Source of the DNA: JBCDIQ01 sp039024295
GTDB taxonomy: Bacteria > Bacteroidota > Bacteroidia > J057
NCBI GenBank assembly: GCA_039024295.1
Contig: JBCDIQ010000168.1
Location: 1-11,868 of the forward strand
Direction: 5' to 3'
DNA: 11,868 nucleotides
The position numbers and the translations under genes were made by a program. The notes beneath the pieces are model-generated. The model was not told where the DNA came from, did no database searches, and worked only from the letters and a program-made list of their open reading frames with translations. This document shows positions 1 to 6,445 of the stretch, piece by piece (within the stretch, counting starts at the first letter, position 1; each line of letters opens with the position of its first letter).

Positions 1-52
1 ATGCCCTTCGGGACACTGCGCATAGCCAACCCTTTGGATGCATTAACCAAAA

Positions 53-940
53 ATGAAACGAATTCTTATCACAGGAGCGACGGGAAACATTGGCCTTGAA
101 GTTGTCCACTATTTGAGTGAATCAAATTCTGACTCAGAAATCTTGGCTGCTGTCCGAAACGTGGAAAAAGCTAAAAAGACTTTTAAAGGTTACCCTGACC
201 TTGGTTATCGATATTTTGATTTTGAAAACAAACGCACTCATCCAGCAGCGTTCGACCAAATTGATGTTCTTTTCTTACTGAGACCACCTCACATTTCAGC
301 TGTTGAAGAAGTATTTCGACCACTTTTAAACTCAGCTAAGAAAAATGGGATTAACAAAGTCGTTTTCTTATCGGTTCAAGGGGCTGAAAAAAGCAGGGTG
401 ATTCCTCACAACAAAATTGAACGACTGATCCAGGAGCTGAAATATGACTACATTTTTATGCGGCCAAGCTATTTTATGCAAAACTTGACAACTACTCTGC
501 TTCCTGAGATCTTAAAAAAACGGAGTATTACCCTGCCTTCAGGAAAAGCAAAATTCAATTGGATTGACGTTAAAAATATCGGTGAAGCATGTGCAAAACT
601 TGTATGGAAATTTGACACCTACCAAAACCAAGCGTTCGAAATAACAGGAACCGAAAACAAGAATTTCAATGATGTCACATTATTGATGTCAAATATCTTA
701 GGAACAAGAGTTAAGTTTATAGGAACCAACCCTATCAGCTTTTACTTTCAAAAGAAAAAAGAAGGTATTAAAAGTGAGTTTGCAATGGTTATGACAATGC
801 TTCACTTTTTACCTCGACTTCAAGCTGAACCAGAAATATCAGACACTTATCAAAAGTTGACAGGGAAACCCCCAACCACGCTTCAAGCATTCATTGAACG
901 AGAAAAAGAAAAAATGGTGATCTCCCAACATGGTGTGTAA
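53..940 (+). CDS. NmrA-like NAD(P)-binding SDR-family protein
   Basis: The 295-residue product begins with a beta strand and the glycine motif TGATGNIG (residues 7-14; G8xxG11xxG14), which is the dinucleotide-binding turn of atypical short-chain dehydrogenases of the NmrA/NAD(P)H-binding type. The length and a single Rossmann domain followed by a smaller variable C-terminal part fit that family. Members are either redox sensors or NAD(P)H-dependent reductases. I see no complete classical YxxxK catalytic motif, so a specific reaction cannot be assigned; cytoplasmic location is inferred from the lack of a signal peptide or membrane segment. The ATG at 53 puts the glycine motif at the expected distance from the N terminus. 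The gene is clearly more AT-rich (sampled lines about 27-43% GC) than the spacer on either side (about 50%) and than most neighbours, which could mean later acquisition. No adjacent gene suggests a substrate. Confidence 0.85.
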   Translation: MKRILITGATGNIGLEVVHYLSESNSDSEILAAVRNVEKAKKTFKGYPDLGYRYFDFENKRTHPAAFDQIDVLFLLRPPHISAVEEVFRPLLNSAKKNGINKVVFLSVQGAEKSRVIPHNKIERLIQELKYDYIFMRPSYFMQNLTTTLLPEILKKRSITLPSGKAKFNWIDVKNIGEACAKLVWKFDTYQNQAFEITGTENKNFNDVTLLMSNILGTRVKFIGTNPISFYFQKKKEGIKSEFAMVMTMLHFLPRLQAEPEISDTYQKLTGKPPTTLQAFIEREKEKMVISQHGV

Positions 941-1207
941 GGAGTGTCAACGACATGCCTTGATTGAACCCATCGCCGCCCTCGCTGTTTGGGGAGGCCA
1001 ACGCGCATGTTTTTCTGTGAATAATTGGGCAGGGACGGTTAACCAATCCTGCTTCTTCTTGTCAGTCGATTCTCGTACTCTTCGATCCCAACAGCAGTAG
1101 CGCATCAGCGGTATCTTCAATCCACATGCCAGCGACTACTTCGCCCGCAGAAGTTGTCAGAGGACCTTTTTTGTTTGCGAGAGTGCTTATCTTACAAGAA
1201 AAAATAA
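941..1207. other. 267-bp intergenic spacer, no convincing gene
   Basis: This stretch is visibly richer in GC than the gene before it. It contains no tRNA, no clear terminator and no exact TAnnTTTG promoter. Short open frames exist on both strands: a 56-codon frame on the plus strand from ATG 930 to TAG 1098-1100, and a minus-strand frame open from 1217 down to TGA at 1062-1064. Neither resembles a protein I recognise. It may be decayed coding sequence, but this cannot be shown by reading alone. Confidence 0.4.
1029..1052. repeat. 24-bp imperfect palindrome in spacer
   Basis: Outer arms GCAGG (1029-1033) and CCTGC (1048-1052) surround a perfect central GGTTAACC (1037-1044). All are symmetric about the 1040/1041 junction; nine of twelve base pairs match, plus one G-T pair. 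It lies about 156 bp before the thioesterase start. It could be an operator for a dimeric regulator or simply chance; no second copy was seen in the window. Confidence 0.4.
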
Positions 1208-1954
1208 ATGGATCCAGTTACCCGGCTTATCGGCATTCCTGTAATTGTTCCACTATGTGATGCACGTGGGACCATGAGTATCCCTTCTGTGGTCGATTAC
1301 TTACACCAAGCCGCATGGCAATCTGCGGTTAGCCTGGGTGCCGGTGTTCCAGACCTGATGGAGCGCGGAGTAAGCTGGGTGTTGCAGCGAATGAAGCTGG
1401 AAATTCAACATTTACCTAGGGCCAATTCGAGGATAGACATCCATAGCTGGCCTTCAGGTAGGGATCGGTTCTTTGCCTACCGGGACTATCGAATGTTTGC
1501 AGAAAATGGGGCGTTATTGGTCCAGGCTACCAGTACCTGGGTGGTATTTGATTTGCAAACCAGGAACATGATCCATATTCCCGATTGGGTTGCATTGCCC
1601 ATAGATGAATCTGAAATTCCCCCTTCTCTCCCTCGCCTCAGCGGAAAGATTCGGTTCCCAGAGGCGGTAGATTACAGCCAGTCCTTTCAGCCCAATTGGT
1701 TTGACGTAGATATCAATCAACACGTCACGAACACCCGTTTTTTTCGCTGGATATTGGAAACCCTTCCGGTCGATCACTTACGAACCCACACCATTGCGGA
1801 GGTTGACCTCATCTTCAAACAGGAATTAATTGTTGGAGAGCCCCTTGTTGGACAGGCTTCTGTCAATGGGATGGATACCTTTATTCATCAGCTGGTCAGA
1901 AAAAATGGAAGCATAGCAGCGATAGGCTCTACCAAATGGCGCGAACATATTTGA
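1208..1954 (+). CDS. acyl-ACP thioesterase (FatA/FatB-like)
   Basis: The product (248 residues) hydrolyses acyl-acyl carrier protein to release free fatty acid in the cytoplasm, as known for the acyl-ACP thioesterase family built from two hot-dog domains. The sequence shows both halves: an N-terminal hot dog (about residues 5-130), with the long-helix segment VVDYLHQAAWQSA, and a C-terminal one (about 150-248). The C-terminal block FDVDINQHVTNTRFFRWILE matches the plant FatB-type DVNQHVNN...WILE block. By that alignment D168, N170, H172 and E206 are the catalytic-region residues; the position of the FatB cysteine after the glutamate is leucine here. Length fits bacterial members, which lack the plant transit peptide. 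The ATG at 1208 follows an A-rich stretch with no Shine-Dalgarno sequence, normal for Bacteroidota. The stop codon overlaps a probable promoter for the next gene. Chain-length specificity cannot be read from the sequence. Confidence 0.92.
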   Translation: MDPVTRLIGIPVIVPLCDARGTMSIPSVVDYLHQAAWQSAVSLGAGVPDLMERGVSWVLQRMKLEIQHLPRANSRIDIHSWPSGRDRFFAYRDYRMFAENGALLVQATSTWVVFDLQTRNMIHIPDWVALPIDESEIPPSLPRLSGKIRFPEAVDYSQSFQPNWFDVDINQHVTNTRFFRWILETLPVDHLRTHTIAEVDLIFKQELIVGEPLVGQASVNGMDTFIHQLVRKNGSIAAIGSTKWREHI

Positions 1955-1981
1955 AATATTGAATATGACAGCCTATTTTTG
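1950..1981 (+). promoter_or_regulatory. Bacteroidota-type promoter for the LytTR gene
   Basis: TTTG at 1950-1953 and TATTTTTG at 1974-1981 are separated by 20 nt. This matches the known Bacteroidota vegetative promoter (-33 TTTG, -7 TAnnTTTG) exactly in both boxes and in spacing. It would place transcription start near 1988, about 20 nt before the ATG at 2009. The -33 box overlaps the stop codon (TGA 1952-1954) of the thioesterase, so the regulator can be expressed independently of it. Confidence 0.55.
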
Positions 1982-2008
1982 ACTTAACCCAAAATTGCTG
2001 TTTCATTT

Positions 2009-2761
2009 ATGGCTCGTGTACTGATCGTAGAAGATGAACACTTAGCTGTCAAGCGTCTTCAACGCCTAATTACAAGGCTGGACGACTCTTTGGAGGTAGT
2101 ACAGGTAATCGACTCCGTAAAAAATGCAGTGACTTGGCTGCAGGAAAATGAGCCTGACCTGATTTTTATGGATATCCACCTGGCGGACGGAAACAGCTTT
2201 GCCATCTTTGATGAAGTGGAAGTCAATGCCCCGATCATTTTTTCTACCGCCTACGATCAATACGCCATTCGAGCATTCAAGCATAACAGCATTGATTACT
2301 TGCTTAAGCCCATTGACAAGGACGAATTGGAGCACAGCCTTCAAAAGTTTCGGGAGAAGCAGCTCAATGGCAGTTTTGACCTGAGCAAATTAGCGGATGC
2401 CCTGAAGGGCCGAAAGGAAGGCTACCAAAAGCGGTTTATGGTTACTTCAGGGGAGAAGATTAAGTCTATCAAAGTAGAAGAAGTGGCGTACTTTTTCGGC
2501 CAGCAAAAGTATGTATTCCTCATCACCAAGGACAACCGCCGCCACATTGTCGATTATACCCTCGGAAAATTGGAAGACCTGCTCGACCCAGATGAGTTTT
2601 TCCGCATCAACCGCCAGTTCATCATCAGTTACGATGCCATTGAGAATATGTACGCCTACTCTAAGAGTCGGATCAAAGTAGAACTGGCACCAACCGCAGA
2701 AATTGATGCCATTGTCAGCATTGACAAATCGAGGAGGTTTAAGGATTGGTTAAATCGATAG
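2009..2761 (+). CDS. LytTR-family response regulator
   Basis: This is a 250-residue two-component response regulator of the LytR/AlgR type, a cytoplasmic DNA-binding transcription factor. The N-terminal receiver (residues 3-118) carries the acidic pocket E8/D9, the phospho-acceptor D55 in LIFMDIHL, the switch threonine T80 and the conserved lysine K100 in the LLKP motif, so it looks phosphorylatable. A short linker leads to a LytTR DNA-binding domain (about 141-246), recognised by KRFMVTSGEKIKSIKVEEVAYF and the hallmark FFRINRQFIIS (197-207). In Bacteroidota such regulators are often next to a sensor kinase of the LytS/YehU (His_kinase) type. None is present here, so this one is an orphan within the window. 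A separate probable promoter lies at 1950-1981. The gene converges with the T9SS gene with only 7 bp between stop codons. Confidence 0.95.
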   Translation: MARVLIVEDEHLAVKRLQRLITRLDDSLEVVQVIDSVKNAVTWLQENEPDLIFMDIHLADGNSFAIFDEVEVNAPIIFSTAYDQYAIRAFKHNSIDYLLKPIDKDELEHSLQKFREKQLNGSFDLSKLADALKGRKEGYQKRFMVTSGEKIKSIKVEEVAYFFGQQKYVFLITKDNRRHIVDYTLGKLEDLLDPDEFFRINRQFIISYDAIENMYAYSKSRIKVELAPTAEIDAIVSIDKSRRFKDWLNR

Positions 2762-2774
2762 GAATTCTCTATCG
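2756..2774. repeat. 6-bp inverted repeat over two convergent stop codons
   Basis: CGATAG (2756-2761) and CTATCG (2769-2774) form a perfect inverted repeat with a 7-nt loop. Each arm contains the TAG stop codon of one of the two convergent genes. No T-tract follows on either strand, so this is at best a weak RNA 3' end structure and not a clear terminator. Confidence 0.4.
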
Positions 2775-4385
2775 CTGGATCATAACTTTCTTAGAATGGC
2801 CACCCTTTAGCGTGTTCACTTGCACCACATACATGCCCACCGGTAAGTCTGAAACAGAAATTTGAATTTCCTTCGAATTCAAAAATGGCTTCGTCAAAAC
2901 TTGCCTGCCTGTTACCTCTAGCAAAATCACTTCTCCTGATTCTTTGGTTGAAAAAGAAACCCTTAGCCATTCTGCAGCAGGATTGGGGTAAATGCTCAAT
3001 TCACCAAGCAATTCCTCCGCTGAAAGTTGGGTCGGAACTCCTGTAAACTCACACACACTCCCAGTCGATTCATAAAACACCTGAACAGCATCCACCCGTT
3101 GTTTCAGGATTTCTACTGAATGTAAGTGATCGGTTCCTCTGGCGAAGACAAATGCCATGGACAAGCAAATGGATTCACCCCCATCAAACCTAAATTTTCG
3201 GGATGAACCCAAGGAGGACCGTCCTCCGGGAGCCAGATTAGCAGACAACATGGACCATTGAGCGGTATCAGTAGGATCGCCACTGAATTGATGAGCAGTT
3301 CGCTGAAGACCAGCGTAGCCGTTCCCTCCAAGGGTGATTGGATTTCCATCTATCCAAAAACCTCGCTGGTAGTTGTAATAATTTACAGCATTTTCAGGAA
3401 ATCCTGTAACGGAAGAATCACCCCCAATGGTCATGAAGGTTCCTAATTCCTGATTGAGAAACACTACGCCCATGGCAGGTGGAGCGGTTCCGTACCCAAT
3501 GAAACTTCCTGTGGTATCGTCAAAATTATCTGCATTGTAGGCAAAAAAGAGGTTACGTGTGGTATCGCATCCGTAGTAATCATCAGAAGGGTTGCCCAAA
3601 TGGAAATCTACCCACTGAGAAACGAGGAAATCCTCAAATAACAAGTTGCCCCGGTTTTTGATCCATTGCTGGACAAATACCACTTGAGACAAAGGATCGC
3701 TTGCAGGACGATCATAGGCATAGGTCATCGTGTGTATTTCACATCTTGTAATATCAGTGTTCCCCGTTTCAGTAGGCAGGGCAAAATGATTGAAATAAAT
3801 GGTGTAGCTCGCTTGGTCTCCTAAGATTCTGGGATAATCCCCCATCATAGGCGTATACCAGCCGTCATTGTTGACATCCACATAGGGCGCGAGGAACGCG
3901 GATTCTCCATTGCTGGTATCTCCATGTGCTGGCCAGTTGGCAAGATCAGGCGGCATGGTGTAGCCCGGTTGGGCAAAGTTAGCCCGGTGATTCGCTATTT
4001 CAGCCGAGGTCAAAGTAAATACCTGATTGAAGCGTTCAAAAAATACGCTGTCTATCGGGAAAGGAGCGACATTCCCAGGTCCAGGCCCATAATCGGTGCC
4101 CTTTATGCGATAGGTCTGAGCTGCATTGCGCAGTTGCCCGGCTTCATCCAAACCGCCAAACCAAAGGTTACTGGCAAAGACGGTATGCTGTCCGCTGTTT
4201 TTGGGAATTTCGAATAATAAGTTTCCCTGCAGGTCCCAACCAATGTCTCCCATGGAATTTACCCCCACACGAACATCGTTAATGGACAGGGTATCTCGGT
4301 CATTTGTACCAAATTGTCCATACGCAGAATTTACAAAGCTCGGAATAAGTGCAAAACACAGTAGAAGGTTGAAGTTATTTTTCAT
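2769..4385 (-). CDS. secreted protein with T9SS type A sorting domain
   Basis: The 538-residue product starts with a Sec signal peptide (residues 1 to about 23: MKNN, then a hydrophobic core, ending near SAYGQ). It ends with a type IX secretion C-terminal domain (about 463-538). That domain begins LSIYPNPAAEWLRVSF, contains the typical DLPVGMYVVQV strand pair and finishes KKVMIQR. By known T9SS behaviour, the protein crosses the inner membrane by Sec and the outer membrane by T9SS, then is released or anchored on the surface after removal of this domain. The central part (about 30-450) is rich in aromatic residues, Gly, Asn and Asp. It contains phrases such as NLWFGGLDEAGQLRNAAQTYR and SICLSMAFVFARGTDHLHSVEILKQRV that I associate with a family of large uncharacterised Bacteroidota surface proteins. 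I see no enzyme active site and do not assign a function. A short hairpin lies just before the ATG (4391-4412). Confidence 0.88.
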   Translation of the reverse strand: MKNNFNLLLCFALIPSFVNSAYGQFGTNDRDTLSINDVRVGVNSMGDIGWDLQGNLLFEIPKNSGQHTVFASNLWFGGLDEAGQLRNAAQTYRIKGTDYGPGPGNVAPFPIDSVFFERFNQVFTLTSAEIANHRANFAQPGYTMPPDLANWPAHGDTSNGESAFLAPYVDVNNDGWYTPMMGDYPRILGDQASYTIYFNHFALPTETGNTDITRCEIHTMTYAYDRPASDPLSQVVFVQQWIKNRGNLLFEDFLVSQWVDFHLGNPSDDYYGCDTTRNLFFAYNADNFDDTTGSFIGYGTAPPAMGVVFLNQELGTFMTIGGDSSVTGFPENAVNYYNYQRGFWIDGNPITLGGNGYAGLQRTAHQFSGDPTDTAQWSMLSANLAPGGRSSLGSSRKFRFDGGESICLSMAFVFARGTDHLHSVEILKQRVDAVQVFYESTGSVCEFTGVPTQLSAEELLGELSIYPNPAAEWLRVSFSTKESGEVILLEVTGRQVLTKPFLNSKEIQISVSDLPVGMYVVQVNTLKGGHSKKVMIQR

Positions 4386-4390
4386 CGGAT

Positions 4391-4412
4391 AGAAGGGTTA
4401 AAGTTCCCTTCT
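4391..4412 (-). promoter_or_regulatory. 5'-UTR hairpin before the T9SS gene
   Basis: AGAAGGG (4391-4397) and CCCTTCT (4406-4412) are perfect 7-bp arms around the 8-nt loop TTAAAGTT. The structure ends 6 bases from the start codon at 4385, so it would sit in the mRNA leader where the ribosome binds. It could tune translation or serve as an operator. The position is suggestive; function is inference. Confidence 0.4.
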
Positions 4413-4440
4413 AAGATGGGGGATTTCAGGGAAAAATTTT

Positions 4441-4489
4441 AGGGTTATTTGAACGGAGGTGTTTCACAGTTTCAGGGCAAAATAACCCT
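4441..4489. repeat. inverted repeat AGGGTTATTTG / CAAAATAACCCT
   Basis: The left arm is AGGGTTATTTG (4441-4451) and the right arm CAAAATAACCCT (4478-4489). They are reverse complements apart from one extra base, with a 26-nt spacer. The half-site resembles the AGGGTTTTG arms of the palindrome at 4598-4623, so the same DNA-binding protein might recognise both. No T-tract follows, so a terminator is unlikely. Confidence 0.5.
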
Positions 4490-4573
4490 CAATCTAGCAG
4501 GATTTTGCTGGAATACAGGAGGTAAAAGCCCAATTTTTTTCATTTATGGGTTACGCCTTGCCTTTTGACTCAA

Positions 4574-4661
4574 CCTGACATATTCTGGAACGCTGTCAGG
4601 GTTTTGGTAGCTAGCAAAACCCTAATCGGCTCAAAAATTCCATTTATCTGAGCCGATTAGG
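4574..4661. repeat. chain of three overlapping inverted repeats
   Basis: Repeat A is CCTGACA (4574-4580) with TGTCAGG (4594-4600) and a 13-nt loop. Repeat B is AGGGTTTTG (4598-4606) with CAAAACCCT (4615-4623) and an 8-nt loop. Repeat C is CCTAATCGGCTCA (4621-4633) with TGAGCCGATTAGG (4649-4661) and a 15-nt loop. All arms are perfect. A and B share AGG (4598-4600), and B and C share CCT (4621-4623), so neighbouring hairpins cannot form fully at the same time. The chain ends about 100 bp before the symporter start. An operator cluster or an RNA switch/attenuator are both possible; neither is proven. Confidence 0.6.
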
Positions 4662-4669
4662 TAGTATAT

Positions 4670-4679
4670 TCGGCTCAAA
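4670..4679 (+). repeat. 10-bp direct repeat TCGGCTCAAA (second copy)
   Basis: TCGGCTCAAA here is an exact repeat of 4626-4635, 44 bp away (about four helical turns). Its TCGGCTCA portion can also pair with TGAGCCGA at 4649-4656, giving an alternative 8-bp hairpin that competes with repeat C. This supports a regulatory reading of the array. Confidence 0.45.
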
Positions 4680-4761
4680 CGCCATAACTGCCAACTCCCC
4701 AACTGGCCACATTCCGCCTTTAATTCGGTTTTTTTCTAAGGTACTTTATCCAGCCTACAAT

Positions 4762-6306
4762 ATGCTTCTCGATGCCGGAATGGTTGCAGCCTATTTCGCC
4801 TTGGTCATGTACCTGGCACTCCGCGGCCGCGATCAATAAGACGTAACAAGCGAAGAGTATTTCCTTAGTTCCCGCAACCTCCGCTGGCCGTCTATTGCCA
4901 TTTCCACCATTGCCACCAATGTACAAGGCTACCAGTTCCTGGGGATGATGGGTTCAGCCTATTTGTACGGACTGGCCCAGGCAAACCTGGAAATCAATGC
5001 CGTTCAAGGCATGCTGATGGCTGCTTTCATCTTTGTTCCGCTTTACCTGAAGGAACGAGTGGTGACCATTACCCAGTTCATCCAAAAGCGTTTGGGTCGT
5101 AACGTCGGGCTTGCCTACTCGATCGTGAATTTGATCATGCTTTCTACCCTGAGCCTGGGTGCCACCCTTTTCTGGGGTGCCTACGCCGCTGATCTGGTTT
5201 TTGGGGAATACCTGGAATTTCTGGGGCAAAGCAGGCTGCAACGAGCAGCTATCCTGATTGTACTGCTGGGGATATTTTCAGCCATTTATACCTATCTGGG
5301 AGGCTTAAGTGCAGTGGTGAGAACTGATATTATCCAATTTGCCATTTTGACGCTAGGTGGATTGGTCGTACTGATAGCGGCCTTGCGTGAATTGGGCGGC
5401 TGGGGAGAATTGTACAGCCAAGTCCCACAGCTTATGGAACTTCACCTTCCGGCGGACCACCCCAAACTCCCTTGGATCGCCATTGGGGGCATGTTTCTGC
5501 TCAACATCAATTACTGGTGTGCAAATCAAAGTGTGGTACAGCGGTCTTTGGCAGCCAGAAGCCTCAGAGAGGCCCAGATAGGCCTAATGGTCGGTGGAGC
5601 AATGAAATACTTCATGGCAGTGCTCATTGTGGTCCCAGGAATAGCCTTAGCTGGAATCCTGGCGGAAAATCCCTTGAGCGAACCCGATCAGGCATTTCCT
5701 TATTTGGTCAAAACCTACCTTCCTGCGGGGCTGCGTGGCCTCATCTTATGTGCCCTGTTTGCGTCGATGATGAGTACGGTTGACTCCGTTTTCAATTCAC
5801 TCGCCACCCTTTGGTCCATTGATATCTACAAGCCCCTCATTCGCCCCAACGCTACCGATGCACAACTGGTACAAGCCGGCAGGAACACCATTTTGGTCAC
5901 ATTGGTGAGTGGCATATTGATGGGATGGATGCTGCTATTTGTGAAACTGGAAAACCCTGAACAGGCATTCACCCATACCCTGAATGAACTGCGCTACTAC
6001 CTAAACACAGGGTTTGTGGTGATTATCTGCGGGGCTGCCCTGGTATTGGCTCCCAAGCACAGGATGGCCATGTTCAGCTTTTTGCTTACCATTCCGTTGC
6101 ACCTAACCTTTCAAGAGGTGTTCCCTGATATGAATTACTTTGTCAGGGCAATGTGGGTCATTCTTATCGCTTTTGGGGTGCTTGCAGCAACTGGGCGCGG
6201 ATTTCGTCCTGTTAATGATTGGCTAACAGCAAGTGATGATGAAATGAAGGAGTTGGGCTGGGGACTGTTGGCGTCGTTGGCAGTTTGCCATGCATTGTTC
6301 TGGTAA
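4762..6306 (+). pseudogene. sodium/solute symporter (SSS family), in-frame TAA at codon 26
   Basis: Read through, the gene encodes about 514 residues, normal for sodium:solute symporters (Na+-driven uptake across the inner membrane, LeuT-like fold). The protein from 4945 onward (453 residues) carries some eleven or twelve hydrophobic helices and typical wording such as VVTITQFIQKRLGR, FSAIYTYLGGLSAVVRTDIIQF, NINYWCANQSVVQRSLAARS and ALFASMMSTVDSVFNSLATLWSIDIYKP; the last includes the Ser-rich segment linked to Na+ binding. Upstream, the same frame continues to encode family-typical sequence: helix 1 from ATG 4762 (MLLDAGMVAAYFALVMYLAL), then DVTSEEYFLSSRNLRWPSIA and ISTIATNVQGYQFLGM. A TAA at 4837-4839 separates GRDQ from DVTS with the frame unchanged on both sides, so it is a nonsense substitution, not an indel. 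Restart at ATG 4945 would lose the first helix and the start of the second (61 codons), probably inactivating the carrier. A sequencing error is the main alternative. The transported substrate (sugar, sialic acid or other) cannot be told. Confidence 0.8.
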
Positions 6307-6310
6307 AATT

Positions 6311-6339
6311 GGCCCAAAAATCTAAGTCGAGGGCTTTTT
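6311..6339 (+). terminator. weak possible intrinsic terminator after the symporter
   Basis: GGCCC (6311-6315) can pair with GGGCT (6331-6335, one G-U pair) across a 15-nt loop, and T residues run to 6339. It starts 5 bp after the symporter stop. The stem is short and the loop long, so it is a weak candidate chosen mainly for its position. Confidence 0.3.
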
Positions 6340-6445
6340 ACAATCCCTCATTGCCAAAGTTCCCCTTTGCCTGATTTATTTGTAAAAATGAGTCTGGACT
6401 GGTACAGTTTGAGAAGTTTGAATAATTTGCGCGGAATTTATAAAG

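Larger units (their letters stand above)
4386..4761. other. 376-bp divergent intergenic region rich in inverted repeats
   Basis: This spacer separates the leftward T9SS gene from the rightward symporter gene and must hold both promoters. It holds five separate inverted repeats (4391-4412, 4441-4489, 4574-4600, 4598-4623, 4621-4661) and a 10-bp direct repeat, but no gene of normal size. Near-matches to the TAnnTTTG box occur: for example, the reverse strand around 4478-4484 reads TATTTTG. None is exact, so no promoter is called. A 10-codon frame (ATG 4546 to TGA 4578) is the only possible leader peptide. Confidence 0.6.

Noticed and set aside
1..56. Possible C-terminal tail of an upstream gene (frame ending TGA 54-56, overlapping ATG 53)
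   Set aside because: Only 17 codons are visible and they resemble nothing recognisable; another frame is open as well, so no call can be supported.
941..1050. Integron attC site after the NmrA-like gene
   Set aside because: The core RYYYAAC and GTTRRRY boxes and a long imperfect hairpin were not found; nearby AAC and GTT triplets do not fit.
930..1100. 56-codon plus-strand ORF overlapping the end of the NmrA-like gene
   Set aside because: No recognisable domain, odd composition (many Cys, Gln, Arg), and the GC-rich spacer is open in several frames by chance.
4720..4926. 68-codon minus-strand ORF over the symporter 5' end
   Set aside because: It is a shadow of the symporter reading frame, which has family-typical protein sequence on the plus strand through this stretch.
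4945..6306. A complete 453-residue symporter starting at ATG 4945
   Set aside because: The frame before this ATG encodes conserved SSS sequence including helix 1, so this start would give a truncated protein; annotated as an interrupted gene from 4762.
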